From Mariniblastus sp. (GTDB lineage: Bacteria; Planctomycetota; Planctomycetia; Pirellulales; Pirellulaceae): 64,000 bases of DNA. The notes under the pieces were generated by a model, which was given only the letters and a program-made list of their open reading frames with translations, did not search any database and had not been told where the DNA came from. Location of the stretch: positions 1-64,000 of the forward strand of contig JAKVBG010000005.1 in NCBI GenBank assembly GCA_022447605.1, written 5' to 3'. Shown piece by piece: positions 35,748 through 45,165 of the stretch (the stretch's first letter is position 1; the number at the start of each line of letters is the position of its first letter). Both the position numbers and the translations under genes were made by a program.

Positions 35748-36767
35748 ATGACGTTGCGCGTCCAATGCCCTGAAGGTTGCCTGATCAGCACCCCCGTCCG
35801 ATACGCCGGCAAAGTCGTCCGCTGTCCAGGTTGCCAGTTGGTCATCCAGATTCCCCGGGTGTCAAACAAGACGGTCGACGGTCAACCACCGAACACGATT
35901 CGCGCGACACGAGCCAAACAGGCCAGGGCTCAAACCAGTGAGCGCTCAACCGCTCGAGACGATCAACTGGCCGCAGAGCACGGCGAATCCAATCGGCAAG
36001 AAACACCAACCGAACCAATCGTCCGCCGATCAAAGGAGGTCCAAGGTGACACGTCGGAACCAACGTCCGGCATGACGGGACCACCGCCCGTTGTCATTCG
36101 GAAACGGTTGAGCACGCCTGCCCCCGTCCGCAGGAAGGGACTCGCGCCGGACGGACCGGCTGAACCGCCGTTACCCCGGGTCGTTGAGGGCGAGACGCAG
36201 CCGGACTCCCCTCCATCCTCCGACGGGAGCGAACAGCCGGGCCCAGCCTTTCTGCAGGAACAGGAGGATGAGGAACAGATGCTAAGACAGTTTCAGGCAT
36301 CTACCTCGGATCGCAAGATCCTCGCACGTTTCTATTCGGCCTGTGTCTTTTGCACGGGCGTCTTCAACCTACTCCCGGCCATCTACTTCTGGTCAACCTG
36401 GGACCAGGTCGACCTCGATCCCGTTTGGCCAAGGTGGGCTTACCTGCAGATTTTCGTAGCCGGCTTGCACTTTATTTACGCAATCTACCTGTACCAGATC
36501 CCCGATTGGTCGACCCTGCGAACGATTGCCGTCGCCATGCTGGTGCTGGCCATGATGTACGGTGTCGTTTCCAGCGGCCTGCTGATCGGGGGCGGGCAGG
36601 GGACCGTTGCCCACTTCCTGATGCTACCCAGTGCCCTTTTGAACCAGGCTGCGATATGGTGTGTTGCCATGCTTTGCCTGGCCACCTTGATCAGCTACTT
36701 GACCGGTCGGGAATCTGCCTTGTGGTGCCGAACTGAAAAACTGTTGAACCAGATCTTGACGGGATAA
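35748..36767 (+). CDS. Zinc-ribbon membrane protein
   Basis: A 339-residue protein. The N-terminus has a CxxxC...CxxC zinc ribbon (CPEGC at 7-11 and CPGC at 27-30), then a Pro/Glu/Gln-rich disordered region (about 40-180) and four membrane segments in the last 150 residues (VFCTGVFNLLPAIYFWST, LQIFVAGLHFIYAIYLY, TIAVAMLVLAMMYGVVSSG, ALLNQAAIWCVAMLCLATL). Proteins with a short zinc ribbon, a disordered linker and a membrane domain are frequent in planctomycetes, with unknown function. It follows the kinase set on the same strand. Confidence 0.7.
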   Translation: MTLRVQCPEGCLISTPVRYAGKVVRCPGCQLVIQIPRVSNKTVDGQPPNTIRATRAKQARAQTSERSTARDDQLAAEHGESNRQETPTEPIVRRSKEVQGDTSEPTSGMTGPPPVVIRKRLSTPAPVRRKGLAPDGPAEPPLPRVVEGETQPDSPPSSDGSEQPGPAFLQEQEDEEQMLRQFQASTSDRKILARFYSACVFCTGVFNLLPAIYFWSTWDQVDLDPVWPRWAYLQIFVAGLHFIYAIYLYQIPDWSTLRTIAVAMLVLAMMYGVVSSGLLIGGGQGTVAHFLMLPSALLNQAAIWCVAMLCLATLISYLTGRESALWCRTEKLLNQILTG

Positions 36768-37097
36768 GACCAAATTGAATGTCGTGGATAAACCGGGTTA
36801 CCTGTTTTGGCGTCGGGGTGAGACGGGAAGATGTGGGGAGATGTGGGGCGAGGAGCACTCCATACGCTATCAGAAAAAGCCACGGCGACCGGTTTGACCG
36901 ACATTCCCTCGACCCGCCTGGAAGTGCTTCCAGGTTAAATCAATAGTTGATATTGATCCAAATCTGTTTCCCCGGAATAATTGGCATCCCCTGGGTGGTT
37001 GCTGGCGAGCCATCGTTAACGTTCGACACTCGCTCAACCTCTGACCGGCGTCCGGTCCAACCGCGGATCCCCCGTCCCAAGCGAGAAAGGAGACTCG
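36768..37097. other. Gene-free stretch
   Basis: No gene is visible. It contains a short direct repeat GATGTGGGG (about 36832-36848) and an inverted repeat CCTGGAAG-TG-CTTCCAGG (36917-36934) without a T-run. The sequence at 36935-36965 is AT-rich and may hold the promoter of the glycosyltransferase gene. Confidence 0.4.
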
Positions 37098-38192
37098 TTG
37101 CATATCCTTCAAGTTGTATCTGGCCGCGACCTGAACGGCGCGATGGTCTACAGCAGATTACTTGCCAACACACTGGCAAGAAGGGGCCACAAGGTCTCCC
37201 TGCTCTGTCGACCCGGGTCCTGGCTACTGGAACAGGAGTACGAAGCAGAGGTCAGCCTGTTCGAATCAGAAATGAAACGCATTCCTACGCGGGACCTGCG
37301 GCAGGCAGCGCGTTGGGCCAGATCAAACCAGGTCGACCTGATCCACACACACATGACACGGGGCCATTCTTTTGGTGTCCTGTTGAGAATGATGACCGGG
37401 ATTCCCGTGGTGGCAACGGCTCACTGCAGGAGTTTCCAGTTGCATTGGAAATTCAACGATTTCGTCATCGCCAACTCGGCATCGACTGAGGCCTTTCAAC
37501 GGCGCGTCAACCGGGTTTCTGCAGCCAAGATGAAGACGATCTATTGCTGTTCCGATTTGGAACGTTTCAGCAACCTGTCCTTACCACAGATCCGCATCGC
37601 CCGACGCGTCATGGGAGTCCAGGCCAATGAACCCCTGCTCGGCATTGTGGGTGACGTCTGCGCGCGGAAGGGACACGACTGCCTGTTCGAAGCGCTACCG
37701 GAAATCATGTCCCAGGTACCCGATTTGAAATTGGCTGTCCTCGGCAGGTTTCGTCGACGCATTCCGTTTACCATGGAATTGCGGCAGTTGTTGCTGAAAC
37801 ACAACCTGCAGGACCGGGTGGAATGGCTGGGGATCCATAACAATGTGGAAGCCTTCATGTCTCTGTTTGATGTCACCGTGGTCCCCTCCATCGAAGAACC
37901 CCTGGGCCTGGTCGCGATCGAATCGCTGGCAGCCGGAACACCAGTGGTGGCCACCAACACGGGTGGATTGCCGGAAATCGTCAAGCACGAAAAGACCGGT
38001 CTGTTGTTCCCGGTAGGCGACCGTGAGGCGTTGGCTGCCGCCGTGCTGAGGTGCATTCGCGACAAAGAGCTGTCTCGACGTCTTGGCGACACGGGCAAAC
38101 AGTATGTTCTGGACCGTTTTTCTCCCGATTCACTGGTTTCAGAGATCGAGTCGATATACGATCAGGTCAGTTGCCAGCGCGCGGCTGCCTGA
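37098..38192 (+). CDS. GT4-family glycosyltransferase
   Basis: A 364-residue GT-B enzyme. The N-terminal Rossmann domain carries VVSGRDLNGAMVYSRLLANTL and the C-terminal donor domain holds the family motif PSIEEPLGLVAIESLAAGTPVVA (shown at the E-x7-E catalytic/nucleotide-sugar site) and TNTGGLPEIV. It transfers a sugar from a nucleotide donor in lipid-linked or envelope glycan synthesis; donor and acceptor are unknown. The TTG start is supported by AAAGGAG 5-6 bases upstream. It stands alone, 189 bp before the next gene; no other glycan genes are adjacent. Confidence 0.88.
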   Translation: MHILQVVSGRDLNGAMVYSRLLANTLARRGHKVSLLCRPGSWLLEQEYEAEVSLFESEMKRIPTRDLRQAARWARSNQVDLIHTHMTRGHSFGVLLRMMTGIPVVATAHCRSFQLHWKFNDFVIANSASTEAFQRRVNRVSAAKMKTIYCCSDLERFSNLSLPQIRIARRVMGVQANEPLLGIVGDVCARKGHDCLFEALPEIMSQVPDLKLAVLGRFRRRIPFTMELRQLLLKHNLQDRVEWLGIHNNVEAFMSLFDVTVVPSIEEPLGLVAIESLAAGTPVVATNTGGLPEIVKHEKTGLLFPVGDREALAAAVLRCIRDKELSRRLGDTGKQYVLDRFSPDSLVSEIESIYDQVSCQRAAA

Positions 38193-38381
38193 ATGTCCGG
38201 CTCTTTACCGAGCCATCACCCAGCCTGAAAAACTCTGCCCCGGGCGGTCAATTGAACGACGACTGGATCGGCCAGTCGCCATCATCCCGCTGGTTAGTTG
38301 TCAAGCTTCGGTTTTGATCGTCCAATGCCCTTGCGACGCTAGACCGGGGACGACGTAACGAACGGGACCCACCCTGTACCA

Positions 38382-40742
38382 ATGGAAGACGTCAAAAAAA
38401 AACCGAGGTTCACTGCCGAACAGGCAGAACAGGTCGCTGCCCAGACCTTTAGGCTGTACGGTACGGCGTCGGCCCTGCCCAGCGAGCGGGATCAGAATTT
38501 CTTGATCGAGACTCCCAGTGGCAACTATGTTCTCAAGATCGCCAACCCGGAAACCGCCCTGGAAGTACTGGAACTGGAGAACCAGGCGATCAGGATTGCC
38601 CACGCCATCGACGATTTCGAAAGTCCCCAAATCGTCAAGTCGGCCGACAACCACTCCATCATTCCGTTGACCGAAGCTGGACAATGCTGGCATGTGCGAT
38701 GCTTGACCTACCTGCCAGGGACGCCCCTGGCTTCGTTTCCAAACCACACTCCGGAGCTTCTCTCGGAACTGGGACGTTGCCTCGGGCTGCTCGATGGCCA
38801 ACTCCAGACACTGGACCAGAACCGTGTGGCGCGGCGTCAACACCGATGGGACCTGACGCGGGCGCCGGAATCGATCAAGCGGGCACTGCAAGCCAAGCCG
38901 GAATCAGACCGACAGGACCTGCTGCTCTATTTCCTTTCACTCTACGAAAGCATCGCCCCGCGACTGCCGGCATTGAAGCAAAGCGTGATTCACAACGACG
39001 CCAACAATTACAACGTGATCGTTGCGGTGGACCCCGTCGACGAAACCGCAACGATCGGCCTGATTGACTTTGGCGATCTGCTTCATTCCCGCACGATCCA
39101 CGACTTGGCGATCTGTGCTGCCTATGTCATGCTCGACAAAGCCAACCCGCTCCAGGCGCTGGCGGCCGTTACCGGTGGCTACCATCGCAGTTACCGGTTG
39201 AACGACGCCGAAATATCCTGCCTGTTCCCGCTGGCCTGCCTGCGACTGGCACAAAGCGTCAGTATTTCGATCGAGCAACAACGCCGGGACCCGGAAAACG
39301 AGTACCTCGCCATTTCCGAAAAACCCGCTTGGCAAACTTTGAAACAACTGAGCGAAATCGAACCGGGTGAAGTACGCGAACGACTCTGGGATACGTGTCA
39401 TCATCAGGTCGGGCGCCCGGTGGGCAGGGACGCCTGGACCGCCAAGGAAATCATCGCGTCAAGAAGACGTTACGTCGCTCCCTCGCTCAGCCTTTCATAC
39501 GATCAACCGATCAAGATCGTGAAAGGTCAAGGCCAGTACCTGTATGACCAAGACGACATGACCTACCTCGACTGCGTCAACAATGTCTGTCACGTCGGAC
39601 ATTGCCACCCGAACGTAGTCGAGGCAGCGAGTGGACAGATCAGCACGCTCAATACGAACACGCGGTACCTGCACCCGAACATCGTCTCTTATGCCGAGCA
39701 GCTGAGCGGGACATTACCCGATTCGTTGTCTGTCTGTTTCTTTGTCAACTCGGGCAGCGAGGCCAATGACCTCGCCTTGAGGCTGGCGCAGAATTTCACC
39801 GGGCAACGGGACATGTTTGTGATCGATCATGCCTATCACGGGCATACCTCGGCCTTGATCGATGTCAGCCCGTACAAGTTCCAGGGACCTGGCGGCCCCG
39901 GAAAGCCAGAGCATGTTCATGTTCTCGATCTGCCCGACCTCTACCGGGGCAAGTACCGATCCCCGCAAGAGGACGCCGTCAGCCGTTACGTAGCCGATGC
40001 CCGGGCCAACATCGAATCCGTCACTTCCAACGGGGGGATCGCCGGGCTGATCGCCGAGTCACTCCTCAGCTGTGGCGGTCAAATCCCCCTGCCACCCGGC
40101 TACCTGGCGGCCGTCTACCAATCGATTCACCAGGCCGGCGGGATCTGCATTGCCGACGAAGTCCAGGTCGGCTTTGGGCGCGTTGGCAGCAGCTTCTGGG
40201 GCTTTGAATTGAGTGGTGTTCAGCCCGATATCGTCACGCTGGGTAAACCGATCGGCAACGGCCATCCCCTGGCCGCCGTGGTGACCACGCGTGAAATTGC
40301 CGACGCCTTCCACAACGGGATGGAGTACTTCAACACGTTTGGTGGCAACCCTGTATCGTGCGCCGTTGGCATGGCCGTCCTCGACGTGATTCAAAAAGAG
40401 AACCTGCAACAGAACGCTCTGCAGGTCGGCAACTACCTGCTGTTACAACTTCGCGAGCTCCCGCCACGTTTTCCCCGGGTGGGCGACGTCCGTGGTTCCG
40501 GCCTGTTCCTGGGAATTGAAATCGTCAAGGACCTGGCCAGTCGCGAACCGGACGCCCGCGCGGCCAAGCAGATCGTCGAAAGGATGAAACAGCAGCGAAT
40601 CCTGCTGAGCACCGATGGTCCCGATCATAACGTGATCAAGTTCAAGCCGCCGATGGTGTTCGATATGGCCAACGCCGAGCGGTTGGTCGACAATTTGAAA
40701 AAGGTACTCGCCGACCTGGACCAGTCCCCGGCAAGTGGGTAA
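38382..40742 (+). CDS. Fusion of APH-type kinase and class III aminotransferase-like phospho-lyase
   Basis: A 786-residue two-domain enzyme. The N-terminal aminoglycoside/choline-kinase-like domain (to about 340) has the catalytic HNDANNYN (204-211) and LIDFGD (227-232). The C-terminal PLP domain (about 350-780) has [21 protein letters not shown] (592-600) and Schiff-base Lys622 in [11 protein letters not shown]. This domain resembles the human ethanolamine-phosphate and 5-phosphohydroxylysine phospho-lyases, and the kinase domain resembles hydroxylysine kinase. The fusion therefore suggests phosphorylation of an amino alcohol followed by phosphate and ammonia elimination on one chain. The specific substrate (hydroxylysine, ethanolamine or another) cannot be decided here. 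Confidence 0.85.
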   Translation: MEDVKKKPRFTAEQAEQVAAQTFRLYGTASALPSERDQNFLIETPSGNYVLKIANPETALEVLELENQAIRIAHAIDDFESPQIVKSADNHSIIPLTEAGQCWHVRCLTYLPGTPLASFPNHTPELLSELGRCLGLLDGQLQTLDQNRVARRQHRWDLTRAPESIKRALQAKPESDRQDLLLYFLSLYESIAPRLPALKQSVIHNDANNYNVIVAVDPVDETATIGLIDFGDLLHSRTIHDLAICAAYVMLDKANPLQALAAVTGGYHRSYRLNDAEISCLFPLACLRLAQSVSISIEQQRRDPENEYLAISEKPAWQTLKQLSEIEPGEVRERLWDTCHHQVGRPVGRDAWTAKEIIASRRRYVAPSLSLSYDQPIKIVKGQGQYLYDQDDMTYLDCVNNVCHVGHCHPNVVEAASGQISTLNTNTRYLHPNIVSYAEQLSGTLPDSLSVCFFVNSGSEANDLALRLAQNFTGQRDMFVIDHAYHGHTSALIDVSPYKFQGPGGPGKPEHVHVLDLPDLYRGKYRSPQEDAVSRYVADARANIESVTSNGGIAGLIAESLLSCGGQIPLPPGYLAAVYQSIHQAGGICIADEVQVGFGRVGSSFWGFELSGVQPDIVTLGKPIGNGHPLAAVVTTREIADAFHNGMEYFNTFGGNPVSCAVGMAVLDVIQKENLQQNALQVGNYLLLQLRELPPRFPRVGDVRGSGLFLGIEIVKDLASREPDARAAKQIVERMKQQRILLSTDGPDHNVIKFKPPMVFDMANAERLVDNLKKVLADLDQSPASG

Positions 40743-40747
40743 ACCTG

Positions 40748-42418
40748 CTACTCGTCCAGCGAGGACGTCTCCAACCGCTTCATGGCAGCTGCCGCATCGC
40801 GGGCCACATCGATATGGGGGTGCTGGGTAGCGATAGAATGTAACAGCTTGCGCGACATCCGATCATTGACCAGCTCCAACAGGAAAACCGAGCGGTGCAG
40901 CCGTCTCAGCTCAGTCAAGCTGGTCTTGGGGCGTGTCACCTCGGTCTTGAGAATTCTCGTCAGCCGATAGCGAACCTCGGCACTGGTCGTCGCCCGCAAC
41001 GCCTCTTGCAACAGCGCATCGGCGGGCCCACGCGATTTCTGAAGCTGCAACGTCGCTTTCTCGCGAACCGAAAAAATCGGATCGTCCAGGTCACGGATCC
41101 AGGCCCGCAACTGGTCAAGGCTGACCATGCTGTTGAGGGCGCCAACCCGCTCTGCCACGAGCGGGCCAATCTGCTCGATCGATCCACGCAAATCGTTCAC
41201 TGCGTTCAACGCCTTGTCGGCAAAAACACTCCCCAGCGCGTCCCAGGTCTCGGCAAACGACTCGGCGGTCACCGGTTTCGGTTGCCGGGGAAACAGGAAC
41301 TCCGCCAGGTCCCACAGAATGACCGAGCTATCCGTTGGGCCAGAGGCCCCGGTTGCCAACTGAAGTCCCCGGGGTGAAAACGCACTCGAGTTGACATACT
41401 CGCTATGGCCCCTGATTCGCTTAACGGGCTGGCGGGTCAACAGGTCCCAGACAATCGACGTCTTGTCCCAGCTGGTAGAAACCAGGAAGCGGTTATCCGC
41501 CGAAAAAGCGATCGACTGTACCGTCTGATCGTGGCCCTCGAGACGAAACTTCAACTGGTGCGGATCGTTCAGGTCCCAAATGCAGATTTTGGAATCCCTC
41601 ACGAATATGGCTGCCAGCCATTGCTGGTTATCAGAAATCAAAAGCGAGCGGGGTTGAAGGGTCGGACCATCCAGCATGATATGGGAATCGTCCTGGATAT
41701 CGGAAACCTGGCACTGGTAATGCTGGTTCTTGATCGAACGGTACGAGGCAACCAGTTGGCCATCTCGAGTGACCGTCATCGGCTGGTCCGCCTCGTTGCC
41801 CCATGGGCGGCTGGCCGATAACGTGCCACCTGGCCAGGTATAGCGATGGACTTCCCGTTCACCGAGCAGGATCAATTCCCGCCCATCGGGACTGAACCGC
41901 GCGCAGACCGTATCGATCGGCAGTGCCTTGACCAGCTTGCCCGTTTCGGTTTCCCAGACTTTTGTTTTCTCTCCTACACCGGGTGCCGAGGTCACGAAGA
42001 ACCTGGAGTCCGGAGAAAATTCGACCCGCAAAACCCGGGATTCATGTCCCCCGATTTCGCACAGCTGGACCCGTCTTTGTATGTCGTGGATCTCGACCAG
42101 GTTATCCCGATTCCTGGCCGCCAGGTAATGACCGTTGGGAGAAAACTGCAAATGGTAGTAGCCGTTCGATTCGGATTCGGCTCCCGTCTTGCCAAACTGC
42201 CAGACGACAGCCGTCCTGTCCAATACTCCATCCGCCTCGGGAGAGCCCGGTTCCTGTCCAGTCAGTCGGCCACCCGACCAAGCGGCCAATCCGACGCTCC
42301 ATGCCAAGCAGAGCAGGGATCGGATCAGCGGTTGTCCCGCCAGCGCGACGGGGCGGTAGCGACGCGGCAAATCGGCAGCGACTAGGGGCGGTCCGGGGAT
42401 TGGCTGGAATTGCATCAT
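40748..42418 (-). CDS. WD40-repeat protein with C-terminal helical domain
   Basis: A 556-residue protein with an N-terminal hydrophobic segment (LCLAWSVGLAAWS, about 36-48) and a Gly-rich linker, so probably exported and anchored. About six WD40 blades follow, with HESRVLRVEFSPDSRFFVTS, HDQTVQSIAFSADNRFLVSTSWDKT and HSEYVNSSAFSPRGLQLATG clearest. The C-terminal about 170 residues are helical and HEAT-like (SVREKATLQLQKSRGPADALLQ). Such proteins usually act as scaffolds; no partner is visible. It is convergent with the 38382 gene, whose stop is 5 bp away. Confidence 0.82.
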   Translation of the reverse strand: MMQFQPIPGPPLVAADLPRRYRPVALAGQPLIRSLLCLAWSVGLAAWSGGRLTGQEPGSPEADGVLDRTAVVWQFGKTGAESESNGYYHLQFSPNGHYLAARNRDNLVEIHDIQRRVQLCEIGGHESRVLRVEFSPDSRFFVTSAPGVGEKTKVWETETGKLVKALPIDTVCARFSPDGRELILLGEREVHRYTWPGGTLSASRPWGNEADQPMTVTRDGQLVASYRSIKNQHYQCQVSDIQDDSHIMLDGPTLQPRSLLISDNQQWLAAIFVRDSKICIWDLNDPHQLKFRLEGHDQTVQSIAFSADNRFLVSTSWDKTSIVWDLLTRQPVKRIRGHSEYVNSSAFSPRGLQLATGASGPTDSSVILWDLAEFLFPRQPKPVTAESFAETWDALGSVFADKALNAVNDLRGSIEQIGPLVAERVGALNSMVSLDQLRAWIRDLDDPIFSVREKATLQLQKSRGPADALLQEALRATTSAEVRYRLTRILKTEVTRPKTSLTELRRLHRSVFLLELVNDRMSRKLLHSIATQHPHIDVARDAAAAMKRLETSSLDE

Positions 42419-42663
42419 GGAAAACTAAAAAATTATCAAGCCTATCCTCGTCCCGTCATGTCACAGCCCCCCAGGGGCGAAATGAATAACGTCGCTCGAA
42501 TGCTTGCCATGCCGATCATAATGCGCGAAAATGGGGATGTGGATTGCTTCTTCCCTGGCCGTTCATCTTTTTCAGAAAAGCCGGGCGAAACAGGGAACTC
42601 AGTTACGACACCGGCCGTCCAATGCCAGTTCCAGGAAACCGCCTCCCCGTGTGATTTTATTCT
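42419..42663. other. Divergent promoter region between the WD40 gene and the 42664 gene
   Basis: 245 bp between divergent genes, without an open frame that I trust. It must contain promoters for both. No -35/-10 pair or operator could be identified with confidence. Confidence 0.35.
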
Positions 42664-43407
42664 ATGAAAAGAAGCTACTTGAAATCCAGTCTTTTATTGG
42701 TCCTGCTGGGCATCTGCCTGGGAAACCTGGCCCGAATGATCCTGGGAGCCCCCGATGACGGACAGGAGTTCCCACGTGAGTTCTCCCGCCCGCTCCCTGA
42801 GAACTTTCAACCGACCGAGGAAGACCACAGCCCCGATATTCCCCTTGGCCAAAGCCCGCCGGACGGCGATGCCTTGGTGCCACCGATTGGCCCGGCATCC
42901 CAGTTCACTTCGCTCAGCAATAAGGATAGCGAGCCATATCGCTCTCCGTTTGACCACGATGAGCTGGCCATTTTTGAACCGCACGGCGACCAGGTCTGCG
43001 CCTCGGGCTGTGCGCTCAGTCGCCATCCGACCGGAAAACTGACGGCCGGCCGTTTTCAGGAACTGCTGCAGCAGTACTCACACCAGCCGGTCGACCTGGC
43101 CAGCCCGTCACTGGAAGAACTGCTGTATTTCGGCCCCCAAACCCTCGCTCTGCTCGAAAGCCAGGACCACGACATTCTTGACATGGAACACGCCGACCGT
43201 TTGCGGCGTGAATTGACCCGAACCCACGCCAGGATCTCGATCCGGGTCATCGAACAGGATGGAACGAAACGTTGCTGGCTGCCACCTACCCGGGTCCCCT
43301 TCGACCGGCGGCACGTGTTTGAAATGGAAACAGAATCGCTCCAGCCATTGGTCACCAGCGGTACGATCAAGCGCGTCGGCTTGCACCATATCTGGGCCCG
43401 CTTGTGA
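42664..43407 (+). CDS. Hypothetical exported protein
   Basis: A 247-residue protein with an N-terminal signal anchor or signal peptide (KSSLLLVLLGICLGNLARMIL, then GAPDD). A Pro/Asp-rich linker runs to about residue 90. The C-terminal part has a CASGC motif (about 116-120) and FDRRHVFEME. I do not recognise a family. It is 148 bp upstream of the first DUF2330 gene, on the same strand, and may be part of the same transcript. Confidence 0.6.
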   Translation: MKRSYLKSSLLLVLLGICLGNLARMILGAPDDGQEFPREFSRPLPENFQPTEEDHSPDIPLGQSPPDGDALVPPIGPASQFTSLSNKDSEPYRSPFDHDELAIFEPHGDQVCASGCALSRHPTGKLTAGRFQELLQQYSHQPVDLASPSLEELLYFGPQTLALLESQDHDILDMEHADRLRRELTRTHARISIRVIEQDGTKRCWLPPTRVPFDRRHVFEMETESLQPLVTSGTIKRVGLHHIWARL

Positions 43408-43555
43408 CTCGAGGGGGTGCACTTCGTGGCAGGTCCGTGGTTCGCGGTCCACCAAAGCGGTAATGACTGGCAAAAATTGGACCAGGTCTGGATCAGCAAT
43501 GGCGATCGGGATTGCCAGGGGCAAATTGAAATTCGAATTGAACTGGAAGAAACAG
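43408..43555. other. Spacer upstream of the DUF2330 pair
   Basis: 148 bp without a credible gene. A long frame passes through it into the DUF2330 gene, but it has no usable start or family similarity. No terminator was seen. Confidence 0.35.
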
Positions 43556-45073
43556 ATGACGAATCTTAAAACCAAACTCAAGCTGTTCAGTTATATATGC
43601 CTCGCCGTTTTTACCAGTAGTCTCATCCCTGGGCGTCTGCAGGCCGACCCGTGCGGGATGGTCCCACCGATCTACACCGGGCCCGGTTCCCCCATCACGC
43701 GAATCGGGCTGCAACAGACATACGTCTTTCACAAAGACGGTGTCGAAACGTTCGTGATCCGGCCCGGGTTCCAGGGGAAGGTCGACAACTTCGGCATGCT
43801 CATCCCCTTTCCCACGCCCCCTGCCCTGCGAAAGGTGCCGGACAATGTCTTTGCACAGATCGCCAACGCCGTCGACCCACCCGAGGTCGTGCTGGACCTG
43901 AGAATCAGAATGCGGAAGCTGGGCAACAGTGCAGGCGGAGGAGGTGGTCGAGCAATGCCCGAAGGACTGGCATTTAACGCGATGGCGAAAGAAGAAGTTC
44001 GCGTCTTGAAGCAGGAAGCAGTCGGCATGTACGAGGTAGCCGTCCTGCAGGCGGGCAGTGCCCAGGCCCTCAAGCGCTGGATGGATCAGAACAAGTTCGT
44101 CTATCCAGACGGAATGGACACGGTGACCGAGGACTACGTCCAGCAAGGCTGGTGCTTTGTGGCGGTCAAGACGAAGGTCGGCAACAAGGGAGCAGTCGAA
44201 CCGGCTCCCGGACAGCGACAGGTCAACCCGACGCTGCCGGCTGGCAGTGTGTTCGACGGGAACGTGCAGGGGATGGGATTCCGTTTTAAATCCGACGAAC
44301 TGGTCGTGCCGATGCGACTCAGCGCGTTCAATCCGGGTGAACTGAGAAATGTCGTCTACGTACTGACCGACCAACCGAAGAAGATCCGCTCGATCCCCGA
44401 GCAATTTGTCGTCCGTCAAGTCAAAGGCCAACAGCTGTACGATAACCTGACCCAACCGCTCCCCTTACGGATCATTGGCGGAACAATGAAAGACGTGGGC
44501 GAATGGCAGAAAAAAAATCTCAAAACACAACGTGATCCCAAGCCAAAAAACGGGGTTGCGGCCGAGCTGTTTGCCTCCGACCTGCTGGCCGTGGCCAGCG
44601 GCGAGCTTTCCCTCGGCTATGAAGAGACCGAAAAGGAATACCTCCGCATTGGCGAGTACTTCGGCCTGCGGGGCGCTGATTACGATCAGAAGATTGCTGC
44701 GGCCAGCAAGGTGGCCGCCCAACAGGCGGTCAACGACAGCCTCGACGCGCTCAAGTCGATGACACTGACCGTGATCGACGGCGATTTCCCCCGCCAGGTG
44801 ATTGCCAACCAGAACCTGACCTTTGCCAGCTACAACATGCCGGAGCAACAGAACCGGACCGAGGTCTATGACACCAAGCTGCACCAGAAACCACCCAAGC
44901 TCGAGGGGAAACGGGTCAGCGATGCCGATTTCCAGAGGTTCCTCAACGGCGACCTGGAGACCGGGCCCTACCAGGTCGCCAGCATGTTGCCACTGGCCAG
45001 TCTGCTCGGCTTCAGCTGGTGGGCTTCCCACGCGCGGCGCAGAAGGAAACAACAACCAACGAACCACCTCTGA
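43556..45073 (+). CDS. Exported DUF2330-family protein (first of two)
   Basis: A 505-residue protein with a signal peptide (about residues 1-30, ending GRLQA-DPCG) and the DUF2330 pattern, including DPCGMVPPIYTGPGSP, VDNFGMLIPFPTPPA and VPDNVFAQIANAVDPPEV. Family function is unknown. One membrane segment and a basic tail (WWASHARRRRKQ) close the protein, so most of it is exposed outside. The ATG at 43556 is supported by GGAAGA 6 bases upstream; a frame from 43259 is rejected. Its N-terminal two thirds are nearly identical at DNA level to the next gene. Confidence 0.8.
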   Translation: MTNLKTKLKLFSYICLAVFTSSLIPGRLQADPCGMVPPIYTGPGSPITRIGLQQTYVFHKDGVETFVIRPGFQGKVDNFGMLIPFPTPPALRKVPDNVFAQIANAVDPPEVVLDLRIRMRKLGNSAGGGGGRAMPEGLAFNAMAKEEVRVLKQEAVGMYEVAVLQAGSAQALKRWMDQNKFVYPDGMDTVTEDYVQQGWCFVAVKTKVGNKGAVEPAPGQRQVNPTLPAGSVFDGNVQGMGFRFKSDELVVPMRLSAFNPGELRNVVYVLTDQPKKIRSIPEQFVVRQVKGQQLYDNLTQPLPLRIIGGTMKDVGEWQKKNLKTQRDPKPKNGVAAELFASDLLAVASGELSLGYEETEKEYLRIGEYFGLRGADYDQKIAAASKVAAQQAVNDSLDALKSMTLTVIDGDFPRQVIANQNLTFASYNMPEQQNRTEVYDTKLHQKPPKLEGKRVSDADFQRFLNGDLETGPYQVASMLPLASLLGFSWWASHARRRRKQQPTNHL

Positions 45074-45165
45074 TAAAAACGATCAAACCGGGGGCGACTG
45101 ACGAACTGTCCTTGCCGGGTCGATCACCAAAAAAAATCAACCGTCCAATCACCAAGGATCTGATC

